64,000 nucleotides of DNA, from assembly GCA_014526335.1 (NCBI GenBank), contig JACTAT010000049.1, positions 2,416,258 through 2,480,257 on the forward strand, in the 5' to 3' direction. Below, piece after piece: positions 20,005 through 32,221 of this stretch (position 1 is its first letter; each line of letters opens with the position of its first letter). Below the pieces are notes generated by a model. The model did not search any database. It was not told the origin of the DNA and worked only from the letters and a program-made list of their open reading frames with translations. The stretch comes from Chrysaora quinquecirrha (taxonomy: Eukaryota; Cnidaria; Scyphozoa; Semaeostomeae; Pelagiidae). A program made the position numbers and the translations under genes.

Positions 20005-23000
20005 TTATGAAATGTCTAAAGTTACTGTACTTGTTCCATCTTCCAATACTATGCGCTTACAATAAAAATGAGTTAAAGCTCTTTTTTATTGTTCATACTG
20101 GATAATACTTGAATGTTTTCTTTGTAACCCGCGATTAGTTGCATTTATAGTTGTTTTATTGTCCAAACTATCTTTATATAGTTCAAAAGGATTTTTTCCA
20201 TCAAATTGTTTTTTTTTTGGATACCTTTCATGCTGAATTTATATTCATTATTTTTTTTGTTTTCAATGATATAAGTTTTACTATTTAGGCTAATCATTTC
20301 AGTTCCTTCGAATTCCAGTTTGAATTTTCCAGGCGTTCTTTTGCCGAATTTTGCTGAAGGAGTTATGAAATATTCTTTTTTTAATTTATCATAGACTCCA
20401 TTTTTTTTTAATTCAGGCTTCACATTATCTTCAAATGATTTACCATTTTTAAAACATATGTACAAACTGTCAGTATCCATTTCACATCATTTGAACGAGT
20501 CGGGAACGAGTACATCTTTAAAAAAGTCATGATAACATTGGAGCATTCTAAGTTTTGAATAACAGAACACATTCCAACCGATGTAGTGCGCTTGATTTTC
20601 TGTTATTATTCGCTTTGGTGAGATGACTTCAATTACTCCATGCTTCATTATTTGTCCATTTAGTACTTGACTGATATTTAAGCTTCGTCTATTTGGAATG
20701 CCCTTTACAAAATAATTTACATCATGTTGTTTTGTTTTATTCATAATTGTTATTCCAAATGCAGAATTGCCGATTACTTTAGATGTTTCGGCTCGCATAC
20801 TTGAAGAAGGATCTTTATCACCTCGCACGCGGTCTCTGGCAATATTTTCGACAAAATTATTAAATATTACTTTAGGCTTGTATTGAATAAAAGAATAGAT
20901 TTTCGTAATCTTTAATCCATGATCAAGGTACCATTTTGCTAAGACGCTATTTAATCTGTATTTTCCACCGAAGTAAGAATTAATTAATAAACGTCGATCT
21001 GCAGTAGAAAATCCGCATTCTTCAACAACATTTTGCATATATTCTCCAATATCACCGAAAGAGACAGTAGCATTTTTAAATATTGGTGTAAACTCTTCAA
21101 AAGTTTTTTTTAAATTGTCTGGAGTATGAATATCGACTTCTAGCTCTCCGAATACTCTTTCATTACGAATGTCATTCAGCAGTTCTTCTAAAGTTAATGA
21201 AGGCTTATCACTATTATACATTTTATTTTGTCTTGTGAATAACTGTATTTCTGCTCCAGCTTCACTCTTCACCTATTGTCTCCATTCACATTCTTTCATG
21301 CGAATTACAGTATATTTTCTATTTTGTAAAAATTTATCTCTTGCTTTATCCATCTCCCTTATTTCTGTAGCTGTGAAAAGTCTTTCATGTTTGTCTTTAC
21401 GTTGAGCAAAGCCTGCGATCTTTTTATTGTTTAAACAATCTTCACAAGCATGAAAATAACATCCGTCAAACTCATAAACAGTTCTTTTTAGTTCATCAAC
21501 AGCATCGACATATATATGATTTATATCTGAAAAGTTTTGAAAGAACTCTTGTTTCTCTGTTATAGAAATGCGAAATAGATGTTCACGCTTAAAATATAAT
21601 TTTGAGTCGTCATTTTGATTGAGGGAAACTTCTTCTATTCAATCTAGATATTCATCCGCAATTCTGCTTTTGCATACAGCTAAAAAAAAAGAATAGAAAA
21701 AATAAGCAATTTGGAGAAATATAAAATATAATAGTATTTCATTTCTTTAAAAAAATTCTATTACCTTTAGGAGCTTCTTCTCGATATAATATATTTGATT
21801 CAGGATTTTGTAGTTTCCAAATAGTTGCTTTTCCTGTAGGCATTAATTGACGTAGGCAATCTAGATAAAGAGCAGCGCAATCATGCCCTTCTATTAAACC
21901 TTCAGCATGTCTATCAAATATAATTGACGGTCCTCCAACTATGTGCTTCTTATAAAAATCCATAGTCCATTTGTCTTCGACATACATAAGCTTAGCCAGC
22001 TTATTTGATGTGTACATGATTTTATTTGCTAGCGAAGGTAGACTTATTCAATCTAAAGTCAAATCAATATCATATCGATGAAATTTTTGTGAATAAACTT
22101 TAATCGCATCTTTAAAAGGAATGACATCTCTGCAATTGTACCATTTGAGATAATCTGCTAATGTTTTCCAGCCTTCACTTCTCCATAGATTTTTTAAGTT
22201 GTCATAATTTTCCATTCCAGTCAAAGGTTTTTTCTTCCATTTTAAAGCTTCTTGTTCCATTTCTTGTTAGCTATAGCTAGAATAGTTTTTATCTTTTTTG
22301 ATACAAGTTTTTATCTTGTTCAAATTTGCTATATTGGATTTCTAAAGTATTTTGATTTTGTTGTAAGGAACTAACAAAACTATCATATGCTGGCAAACCG
22401 TCAATATATAATTTATCATATGAATCAAGATATTCATATGGAAAAAATGATTTCTCAATTTGACCGTTAGTAAATGATTTGATAAATGTATTGAGATTGT
22501 AACCAGCCGCCAGAAAATGTGAAATGTCAAGAAATCTTAATCGCCTTGTCATATTTGATTGTTCACTTCGATGTGGAAAAGAAGCATTGCAATGAAATGT
22601 AAAATCAAAATCAATTGATTTATATTTAGTTCCATTTTTTATTGCTCTAGGCTGCCAGCCCTTCTTTTTTAACATTTCAGGAAATAGCCAACTTGCTATT
22701 AATGGTAAATCATATCCACTGCTATTGAAACCGAAAATAGGTAATGTAACACACTCATTGAATAACTTTTGATATGCTTCAAAATGTGTAGAGTATGTCT
22801 TTAACACTGCCATCATGCGATATCTTAACGCTTTAATCACTAATGTTTTTTTTTGACAAGCAATTTGGTTTTCAAGATCTGGATTATTTTCATTTTCATT
22901 AATAAAGTCTGTTAAAATTTCCTCGTCTTCATCATCAACAAAAACTTCATGTTCGTAAATTTCCTCAAAATCATATTCTGGAGAGGACAATATAAGATCT

Positions 23001-23445
23001 TCTATAGTATACCAAGCTGCATCATCTTCTTCTTCTAAAGGTTCTGTAACATCTGTATTTCTCAATGTATTATTTGAGATACATTGCTCTTTAATTAATT
23101 CTTTCATTATTTTATAGTTAATGCCAACAAAATCTTCATTGGACATATATTTTAATTCATCAAAATGATAAAATACTTTGTCTTCAGCAAGTAATACAAG
23201 TTTCTTGTCGAAGAAAAAATTTTTAATTTCATCTAGTAAAGCACTGTGCTTTGCAAAGCTAGTTTTTGATTTTGAGTTGGTTCTTCTCTTGTTTGCCGTA
23301 TGTATTGAGAAATTTTATTTTCAAGCGGTTTAAATGATATTTTCCTTTGATCCATTATTCGCAGAGTAACTTGGAAGTTGCCAGCTGTTTCTCTCTTGAT
23401 CTGAATGATGATGCCATTTGTAACATGCATGGAGATACCTACAAC
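20005..23445 (-). pseudogene. Protein-primed DNA polymerase B of Polinton type, disrupted
   Basis: Reading down from 23430: an amino-terminal region; then a 3'-5' exonuclease domain with FGFNSSGYDLPLI (ExoII-like Asn/Asp strand) and LRFLDISHFL followed by KSFFPYEYLDSYDKL (23146-22289); then a YNCRDVIPF segment; then polymerase motif A (DCAALYLD near 21870); then a YEFDGCYFHAC insertion near 21450; then motif B KVIGNSAFG near 20780; then motif C MDTDS at 20480-20466; then the terminal domain ending TLDIS at a TAA at 20005-20007. Lesions are a frameshift near 23277, a frame break near 22285, TGA at 22048-22050, 21639-21641 and 20487-20489, TAG near 21274, a frame slip in an A-run near 20215, and TAA at 20086-20088. 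A putative 85-bp intron (21764-21680) is present. Motif order and conserved spacing leave little doubt about the family. The terminal protein domain was not identified. Confidence 0.85.
21680..21764 (-). other. Putative 85-bp intron in PolB
   Basis: On minus it begins GTAATAG after CTAAAG and ends in a long T tract plus TTTAG before CTGTATGC. It splits a codon after its first base (phase 1), and its removal keeps the polymerase frame. Length and donor hexamer match the intron in gene A, but the interiors are not similar. Confidence 0.6.
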
Positions 23446-23592
23446 ATGAATGATTAACCGTATCAGTCGCCTAATCCCTTCCTTGCCACTATCATGGCAT
23501 CCCCTATTTCCCCTTTATCTGAAAATCTTTTTTTGTGGGAACATGCTTATGCAAATACTTACAAAAATTATATACATTGCATTGTATTGCTG
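23446..23592. other. Spacer between PolB start and the next element
   Basis: Short, no coding. If the PolB element has a right terminus it should lie here. No inverted match to the left side was found. Confidence 0.35.
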
Positions 23593-26520
23593 TTAATTGA
23601 TATGTTTTAAAAACTGATACTCTTCGAAGTTTTTTGTCTTGTTATTGATCCATTTGATAAATTGTGGCATATCCAGTAATTCAAATAAATTCCTTTTGAA
23701 GCCAGCAAAATTTCTGTGGCTTCTTCGGGGGATAAATGTGAAAATTTTACGATTCACATAGTGTTGAGCAAGTTCTTTGATATCTGTATTCTTGCACAGC
23801 TTTGTGTGTTTGCCTGAAGACCGTTTCATTTTAGCTTCTTCATCATATTTCTTCATGAATTTGTTCATTAAGTAATAGATACAACTGGCCCTCTCAACAG
23901 AAGTAGATGTTACCTTCCCCTGAAAAGATTTCCAGTCTCATTTGAAGGTCTTAACATTATGTTCGCATGTTCTGTCATTTTCAACATTGGAATCTTTCTT
24001 TCCTTTGGTGTCATTAGTTCTATTCCAGACTTACTCCTGTGCCAATTTAGGAGAAAGAAGATGGTATACTTGTGCCAATGTGAAAAGACTGTAGTAAGAA
24101 TACTTATTTCTTGCTTTTAGCTTGAAAAACAATAACAAGAATTTGTATAGGTGTATTATTCTCTTACCATCTCCCAGCTTTCTAACATCTGCAAAATTTT
24201 TGATGAGAAGCCCAAGTGCCAAAGCATTACAAGAATAGTTGAACTAGTTTATCTTCTTCATCTCTGTTGTGCTTTTGTAAAACATGCTTTGTAAATGTTT
24301 TGATGCGTTGATATTTCTTCTTGAAATACGGGCATGTATATTCTGGATCTGTTTTTTTTCAATATCAGGCATCTTTGGTATTGCAAACTCATCAACAATT
24401 CTGTCAAGTATTGAGTTGCATATCTCTCCTTGCTCCATCGCTAATCCGCTTAGTTGGGGAAAATTCTCAGTAGCCAGATGAAAACAGGACAGAATTAAGG
24501 CATCTGTATAGTCACTGATGAAGTCATAGGCTGCATCAGGGTCATTCATAGGGTCCATTGGTGTATTTTTTGCATTCAAGAATGTCTGGCTTGAAAAAGT
24601 GTTCCAATGTCACCAACACTTTCTCTGTTCATCAATATCCTCCACACAACCTTTTAAGAGAAAAAACAATATGTTTACCTTGCATATAAGAAGAGAACAG
24701 TTTTCTTTGAATGATAATGTAAAGGCAATGAAATGCAGAGTACATCAAACATTAAACATACACTTAAAAAGTTTCCAAAAGTATGAAAGTCTTCTAAACA
24801 AGGTATTATGCCTGAAAGCCTGGCCTTTGGGCTCTCAGAATTACTTATGTCTTTGATTCCATTTAGTACTATCTCCACTGTCAGAACAGCACCGCTAAAG
24901 AATGTTGGCAAGGGATGCTCTGTTTAACTTTGTACAAAACCATGTGCATATTGTATAATATCGATTATTTCAGAAGAGTTGTTCTCCCATTTCTTCAAAA
25001 CACCAATTGGTATAACCTAATAATTAGCCCAAATAACAGAAAATTAAAAAAATAGCTTGAGTATTTTTGGTGGGAAACAAAAGCATGTGAATGAACAAAG
25101 ACACTTTAAAAAATCGATTAAAATTACCTCAGATTTTCTTTTTGTAACATCTGTATTTTCATGGTGCATTTGTGCAGGAACGAATTTTCTCATCCATGCA
25201 ACTTCATCATTATGTTTGATGAGAACATTTCCAACAAAATATTTGAATTTCTTCCTTAAGGCTTCATTATCTTTCAAGTTTGGAACTAAAGTAGCAGCAC
25301 TAGTTTTATTTTCTTTGTGATATCCAAATTCAAGCAATCCTATAAACATATGCATATCCTTTCCTGTTTGTAGCCTACTGGTGGTTCTTGTTTTTATATT
25401 CAGATGACAATTGTCACCAATAAGATGAAAGCTTGGTTGGGTGCTGTGGCTTTCTGCAGTTTGACTTTCACTGATTTCTTTGATCCACTTCTCAACAGGC
25501 TTTTTGAAATTAGCTCCAAGCTGGGACTGTCTGTTCAGGGCTTCTTCTTAAGAAACAGTGATTGATGTTGCATGCAGCCTTTTCCTTGCCCCTTTCTTGA
25601 CGTCACCTCTTCTAAGAATTAGTGCATTTAAAATTTGCAATGTATTCATATCTCTGCTTCTTGCATTTAAAGCAATACCAGCTGCAGTGATCAATTTTGG
25701 TGCAACAGCTTCCTTTGTTTTGTTCTTGTTTTTACTCAGCTGTTGATTATTGCATCCTGCTGCAAATAGAATACTACTAAAAAAGGGAGATAGACCTCTC
25801 AGTTCTTTCTCTAATTCTACAAAGTTCACTTTAGTGTCCATTTCAGACATGTGTTTTAGTATAAACCCAGTTTCAATAGTTGAGCACATTGTCTTCATCT
25901 CAAGTTGAACTTCTTCAATGATTATTTGAAGAAGGTTTTCTTAAACAAATTTGTTTAAGAAAATGCATCTTGCAATGCCCTTACTGTTTTTCGAAATCAG
26001 CTGATTTACAAGAGGAGTAAATTCTGCTGGAACCAACTGTAGCATGACATTCAGATCCATGTGATATTAATGTAACCTGAATTAAAAAGGGAAGTAATGA
26101 AATAACTAAAAAAGAAGTTACTTTCAAGGAGAAACATTTTTGTTTCATGGTGAATAAAACAATCTCATTTGTTTCATGCTTTAAGTTACTTTAATTTTGA
26201 CGTCCTGTGGATAGTTCTTAGGGACCTCAGGTAATAAAACATTAAAAACATCTGCCAAATCAGGGCATTTATTTCCGTATCTTGCTTTAAAATCAAGTTC
26301 TTGACGCTTTTTGTTTTTCCTTACTTGAGCCTCCGAGATATATCCAGACTGATCTGTTCTTGAGGTTGAAGAATTTTAAAGCCACCTGGGGCTCTCTTTG
26401 CTACATTGTTTTACTTGTTCTCGCAATGTAACTTGCATTAGCTGATTGAGAAGACGCTTCCTTCGTTCTGATCTCATGGTTTCAATTTTCTGTATGCTTC
26501 AGTAGAAATTTTTAAACACA
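23593..26520 (-). pseudogene. DUF6589-like gene with introns and several nonsense codons
   Basis: From 25898 down to about 25129 one frame is open except for TAA at 25548-25550. It contains FHLIGDNCHLNIKTR and RKFVPAQMHHENT. A donor CTGAG|GTAATT at about 25128 and an acceptor TATTAG near 25021 bound an intron, after which VIPIGVLKKWENNS resumes. The frame then continues through a TAA near 24925 to VLTVEIVLNGIKDI and IIPCLEDFHTFGNFL. After another gap, 24660-24244 carries a TGA and DPDAAYDFISDYTD. Below that are FTLAQVYHLLSPKLAQE (24090-24031) and a terminal block HYVNRKIFTFIPRRSHRNF ending at 23593. These blocks in this order resemble large uncharacterised cnidarian proteins annotated with DUF6589. 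At least four in-frame stops make this copy a pseudogene. Function unknown; probably a transposon-derived family. Confidence 0.5.
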
Positions 26521-26529
26521 ATTTTGTGA

Positions 26530-27260
26530 CTAGTTCTTGCCAGTTCTTCTGCCTAAAGGCCTAAATATGATAAAATAATGATGCCTGCTTTGCTAGAGTT
26601 TCTATTCCTTTCCCATAGTCGCAACTTCATTTCAATCAGGTTTTTATAAATATAATCGACATCTTTTAAACAAATGATACATTTAGAATGCATAAATGTT
26701 TGAGAATTGCAGTACTTACAAAATTTGATTGGAGTCTTTCTGAGGGCCAAAACATTGTTCCGTCCCCATCCTCCATTTTCGTGAAAAGCCCCAAATTGCA
26801 TTCGACAGGCCCAATATCATTGGACACACCACAGCCAGGCAACCCCTGGTTTAAGTTCCTCTCGAATCCTCGTTTTGAGAAATTGATTCCCACAAGTCTG
26901 AGTTTTCACTCGCTTGCTTCCCCTGCTCACCCCTCTGGAAAGGTTGCTCAATTCGCTCGCAGTTCTTTTACTGGGATTTTTCAAAACTGAGACTTGCGGC
27001 AAGTCCATGTTTATATGAAATACATATTTGCATCTTCGTTTCTCAAATCTATTATTGATCTTAACATGAAAATATGTGTTACAGGCAACATCTGATTCAT
27101 GAATGTTTATTTCTGTCATAGGATCCATGCAGCTGTTCAGCTACTTGGCTGTTCACCCGACCCTGTAATTCTTTGACACAGGTTATTCATCTTAATGCTT
27201 AAACATCACTGTTAGCATTTTTCTCATGAAAGCAATGAAATAAGGCTAGATGCAATTTGC
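26530..27260 (-). other. Unassigned coding-like stretch
   Basis: Two overlapping minus frames (27128-26817, 26893-26666) have normal protein composition, for example NMDLPQVSVLKNPSKR and SNDIGPVECNLGLFTKMEDG. They may be 5' exons of a neighbouring minus-strand gene. No domain recognised. Confidence 0.3.
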
Positions 27261-27264
27261 TACC

Positions 27265-29070
27265 AGTTACGGGATGAGCTTCCGTGTTATTAGTATTAGA
27301 TTCTTCAAATCATGGCATCCCTCTGTTATTCAACCAGGGGAAATTTACTTCAAAATCGTTATTCAAAGCGAAATCAACATTGTCCTGCGTGGCTTTTGCA
27401 ACGGGTTGGAAAAAATTCCTGTCATGTAAATTAGCATGCCTTGTCACCATATGGGCCATGTCAACAATAACTATATTTGGTCTATGTTTCATGCTACGAA
27501 GTCTTTGAAGTCTCTGACTGTATGAGCAACTTAACACCGTAGATGATTCCACTAGGGCATGCAATTGTATGCCATCCTCCTTAACAAGCAAACATTTTTT
27601 GAATATTTTGTTGAATTTCTCACTGCCCCCACCCAGATTTGCTTTCACACGGTTGATTATATCTGGCTTTGAACCTTTTGTGCTTACATTAACTTTCTCG
27701 CAATTTTCTGCTCATCTACCAGCTTTCCTTCTGGCATCGTGTTAATAAGCCTTTCCTCAGAGAGCTGTGGACATTTATATTCTGGTATACCTGTGTCTTG
27801 ATTAACCTTCTTATGTTCTTTATTTAATATCTTATTGGGAATACGGGAGTTTCTCCCAATATAGGGTGCCCAATCAATCAAGCTAGGCTCTATCTCGAAA
27901 GTGGTAATGGTCCTACCCAGAAAGCCCATGCTAATTGCATTTTTTTCAACCTTTTCCCAAAATGAGTCAATCTACCAAATCAGCTTCTTTGTCATACAAA
28001 TTGGGAAGAGTGCCATCCACAGTGCGGCTCTTAAATGTCACTTTTCTATTCAAATTTTCGAGCAGCACAGCAGGGTGAAACCCGCAGTCAACACAATTAA
28101 ACTCATAGTTTCTATCACTTAGTGCTTCAAAATGACAGATGAGCAATAAATGCTTACTTTCCAAACACCTTCTATTATGTTACAAAGCTTAACATGAAGA
28201 CACATAAGCGTCCTCCGGAGTATTGGCTGCATTAAATACAAAATTTTCACTATAATTTTGTTGCTCATTCAGAAAATTCCTTTGATGCAAGTAGCACAAT
28301 GCCATTGCTTTATAAATGCAAAATTACTTCCGTGGGAAACACTTGCAATCAAGTTTACCTTCTCCTTGTTGAATGTGACTATGAATCGAGACCACACACG
28401 AAAATTGGAATACAGCCTATCGTATACAGACAAATGAATAAAGTCATCCCATTCCACAATTGGCACAGTGCCATGATAGGCAGCTTTATGATTTTTTCTA
28501 CACATTTTTTTTAGTGTTTCCTCTGTAAGAACCTTAAATCTATTAGCGGGCCCGAGCTTATGCAAGCTCTCTTCCTCTAATAGTACTGGGAAGGAAAACT
28601 GGCATTGTTGGCGAGCAAAAGATGTGAGCATTTCCTTCCTGTCATGCCTGACCTTGCTGATATGAGCATCTGTTGGTGACAAGATTCATTTTCACATTCA
28701 ACTTTCACTTCACAAGTTGAGTGAATAAGTCTCTGCATGTGAATTGGATACCCCACACCAGCCCTTTTGTTACATCACAGCAGATTGCTGAAAATCCCGG
28801 CATTTCCCCATGCTTGCATTTCATATGCCTTTTTAAACTTTTCTTATGTGAATTGATGCCACAAATGTCACAATTTACCCGTTCCTGAACTCCCCTCACC
28901 ACTTCAATAGTGGTAACCTCTTGTCTCATACTTTCCTCAGGTACATTATCACTGCAATGGAAGCTTTCTTTCTCCACTGGTTTGGTATCACTTATTGGGT
29001 TACCTGTAGTTGAAATGCTATCGATATTGGGAACCAGAGTCATGAGTATTGAAATGATTTTCAAAGTGTT
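27265..29070 (-). pseudogene. HMGXB3-like / transposase-like protein in pieces
   Basis: Minus-strand pieces in order: 29064-28705 with a C2H2 finger (NCDICGINSHKKSLKRHM, CKHG); 28682-28269 with DRLYSNFRVWSRFIVTFNK and a GSNFAFIKQWHCATC cysteine/histidine motif; 28164-27967 with YEFNCVDCGFHPAVL; 27929-27684 with IEPSLIDWAPYIGRNSR; and 27648-27310 with VIVDMAHMVTRHANLHDRN and FEVNFPWLNNRG. This block order is what I recall of cnidarian and vertebrate HMG domain-containing protein 3-like sequences, a group with transposon-like copy number in cnidarians. An HMG box is not seen. The frame changes between pieces could be introns or lesions; stops between 28260 and 28170 favour decay. Confidence 0.42.
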
Positions 29071-31480
29071 TCGTGTCTTGATAAATCTGCATTTTGGACA
29101 GAGGTGGTGATAAACATCAGGATTCTAGAAACATTTGCCTGGGGGTGCCTTTTTGCAGCCCACAATTTGAAGTCAGAAAAGGTAGCAACTCTTTTTGGAT
29201 CTAAACGAATCTATATACCTGACGTTTTGTTCTAGAATAAAATTTCAAGGATACTGAAGGTGGGCATAAATCGCAGTGATAATTTTTCCAGAGTTCTGTG
29301 ATTTCGCTTTCGGGGGCAACACTGGGAAAATCATTGCCCACCTGCCTTATGGAATTTACTGGCAATTACGTTTTTATTTCCTCTATAACTGTTTGCGGCA
29401 CTTTATTGGATGCCATCTTCCTTCTGGGCTCTTTCTCCGTGATTTCCTCCTCTTTTTCCACTTCTGTGACAAGAGAAGATGCCTTGAAGAAAAAATTTCA
29501 TAGTCAGAAATAGACCATAACATAACAATTCATGTGACATATATAGATGTGGCTTATATATATACCCGTTAGTAATATAGTTCTTAGAATATGCAGTAAA
29601 GGAGATATGACGATGTAATTACCTCGTGCACTTGATCAATTGATCCACCACCACCACTTTCTGTGGTCTTACAGCTATCGCTCTAGAAATAAAAAATGCT
29701 GCAATAAGCACTGTGATATTTTGTTCCTTATTCCACAAATTGCGTCGAGAAGAGAAGAAGACCAACAAGTCCTACTTTATGCGTATAATTAAACCAAAAT
29801 AATCAAATAACGTCAAACATCTTAAAATGTTAATGCTGACTGGCGTGAATGGACAGCCTCCAATTTTAATCAATTAATCTATAGGGGTTTTTTGGGGCCC
29901 AGATTCTAAAAATGGTACTTGAAATACTAGTCCAGTTGAAATAAATTAAAAAATAGGTTGCCCATTGTTATGGCCCTTTGTTCGATTACACAAGAAAGGC
30001 TCTTCTCCTGGACCACCTACAAACCTGGTTCTTTTTTAGACCGACGCCTTTTCTGCCCAGGAAGTGCATGCCGTATTTTTCTAAATGTTTTGAGAATCAA
30101 AAGTTTGTTAAAATTTCGATTTTATCTCGACCTCAACAAGTTTTGGTTTTGATTGCAGCCATCTATTATGTTCCTTTCACTATATGTACAATGAATCTTT
30201 TGCGTGCAACACTCAGGGGTTTATTCAATGACTTGCGGCTTTAAAAGCCTGGATTCCATACATAATATTGACTGTCGTGCGACTATCACACAATCGTGAG
30301 ACGTGAGAATTTCTTTTCGTATGATTATCGCACGACCATAAATACAAATGGTGACATTGTGGTTGTAGCAGAGCCTTCTTGATTACATTACTACGATTTA
30401 GTTCTGATGTAGTCTTTCTTACAAGATATTTTGAGATATCAAAATGAAACACACTTTCCAGTCCAGACAATGGATACCTTTCCCAAAGGTATATTTATTT
30501 GCAGCGTGCGATTGTGTCTTATCTCTCAACTTCAAGCTCAGATACAATACTACATTACTGTTGTGAACAAAAAAGGCTTTTCCGACTCCAGCGATGTAAA
30601 AGCTTTTTAGGTCAACAAAAGTCCCAAGACGAAAGTATAATTTCAAGAGTTAAGAATGAAATTTCCAAGAACATGAGAGTTTCTGGTGATTTTTCAAGGA
30701 TTCTCTGCCACTTAATAGATGATTCCAGGTGAATTGGACATTTCTTGCTGGTTTTGGGTGCTTTTCATCGAGTTATGGTTCGTTTTGAGTGCTTTTGGCT
30801 GGTTTGGGCAATTTTTGGTTGTTTCGCGTTTTTGGTAAGTATGTTTTCACGTTTTCAGGGGTCAAAGGACGTCGAAGGACAATAGGAGACTGTAATTCAT
30901 TTTTGAATTTAACTCATTCTTTCCGTTTTCAAAAAGAGTTCTTGCTTTGATTATTTTCATAAATGGCCACACTAAACTTTGTGTTTTACTGTTTGAATGC
31001 ATATGAAACACAACTAAGAGGCCATAAATTTTTCGGCTTTCAAGTTGAATGTTTCTTTGAAAATTCAGAACACAAACACACAAAATGAAAATCGTTCCAA
31101 TATAGTTAGATATTTATTGTTCATGGAGGACATTTAAAATTTTTCTGCTATGAGTTACGGATAGGATTTTCGAATTTACGCAGCAGTAATACTACTAATT
31201 TTGCGTCATAAGTATACACAAAAGCATTTGGGATATTCTCAGTAGATCTTGAAATTTAGCGGCAAAAAATTTCATTAAGCATTTATCATTGAACTGTTTG
31301 ACTTTTATTTAGGCTGTTAATAATAGGATTTTCGAGTTCGAGAGGGCATAGAAACGTTGCATTAGAATTCAAGTGGATGGAACACAGTCAGAGATACCCT
31401 TAACTGGCTCACTGGCTCACTATCCCACCCAAGGATTTGTTTTACAAAACTTGGCTTATATTTGACCTTCAGCTTTCATA
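29071..31480. other. Gene-poor stretch
   Basis: Only short open frames without recognisable domains. A 9-bp perfect inverted repeat GTCGTGCGA/TCGCACGAC sits at 30274-30282 and 30328-30336. GGTTTTGG-type repeats occur at 30735-30835. Nothing else supported. Confidence 0.4.
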
Positions 31481-31483
31481 TTA

Positions 31484-31535
31484 TATAATGATAATGATGA
31501 TGATGATTTTGATGACATGAAGATAATGAAGGTTG

Positions 31536-31567
<32 letters not shown>

Positions 31568-31610
31568 GTTATTATTATTATTATTATTATTATTTGATGG
31601 CATGATGATG
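31484..31610. repeat. (ATG)n/(ATT)n trinucleotide microsatellite
   Basis: GATGAT runs at 31536-31566, an ATT run at 31569-31593 and interrupted GATGAT before and after, directly abutting the 5' LTR of the BEL element. The retrotransposon appears to have inserted into or beside a microsatellite. Confidence 0.9.
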
Positions 31611-31617
31611 ATGGTGA

Positions 31618-31876
31618 TGTGGGAACTTCACATGCTCTACATGCATGCGCATGCATGCTGGTCAATTTGTGTCCGCATTCTTACATTTTTCCTATTGACG
31701 TTCTTGTTTCTCCTATGAACGTTTGTAATTGTATGAGTAACATTTTTATATTTTCCTGTTACATGTTATTTCCTTGTTTGATGGTTTCATTCGCATAAAA
31801 AGGCGTAAGAGCCTCTGTACCGCTACGAGATTTAGATTAGTCATAAAAACTCTCTTATACTTAACACGGAAATTCA
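31618..31876 (+). repeat. BEL 5' LTR
   Basis: Starts TGTGGGAACTTCACATG and ends AACACGGAAATTCA. It contains the alternating TGCATGCGCATGCATGC palindrome. A primer-binding site complementary to a known tRNA was not recognised after it. Confidence 0.85.
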
Positions 31877-32221
31877 GCTTAAATTTAGATTATATTCATA
31901 CAACCCACGATTTTATTAACGTATTTGTATTCCTTTAATTTCATTGGTTAATATTAAAAAAGTAGTTCCTTGTATGAGCTTTATTTGATGAATGTTGTAA
32001 AATTATAGTCAGATCATTTGAGTAAACTAAGAGATCAGATCGTTGTCATTTGAGATGATAATAGTATGAAGTAGATTGTCGAATATTAATACTTGGAACT
32101 ACATAGATCGACCTCTTCTTTGCTGTCTCACTCTACTCTGCAAATATTGTAAAAAGAACTCGATAGAGTTATCACACATGGTCCACCAAACCGGATAGAC
32201 ATTTCAAGAGTAAAGAATTTT

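Larger units (their letters stand above)
16416..23445. mobile_element. Compact Polinton-type PolB element (five-gene block)
   Basis: Gene A (minus), B (plus), C (minus), D (plus) and PolB (minus) fill 7 kb almost completely. A and B start divergently 244 bp apart. B and C end tail-to-tail 49 bp apart. C and D start divergently. D and PolB end 84 bp apart. Such packing contrasts with the gene-poor flanks and is typical of viral or Polinton genomes. Protein-primed PolB is the hallmark of Polintons, adintoviruses and bidnaviruses. No integrase, FtsK-like ATPase, adenain-like protease or double-jelly-roll capsid was recognised. Element boundaries are set by gene content, not by observed terminal repeats. 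Confidence 0.6.

Noticed and set aside
16416..23445. Alternative genetic code in the PolB element
   Set aside because: Several stops are TAA and TAG as well as TGA, genes also end at TAA or TAG, and frameshifts are present; decay is the simpler explanation, though kept as a question in the findings.
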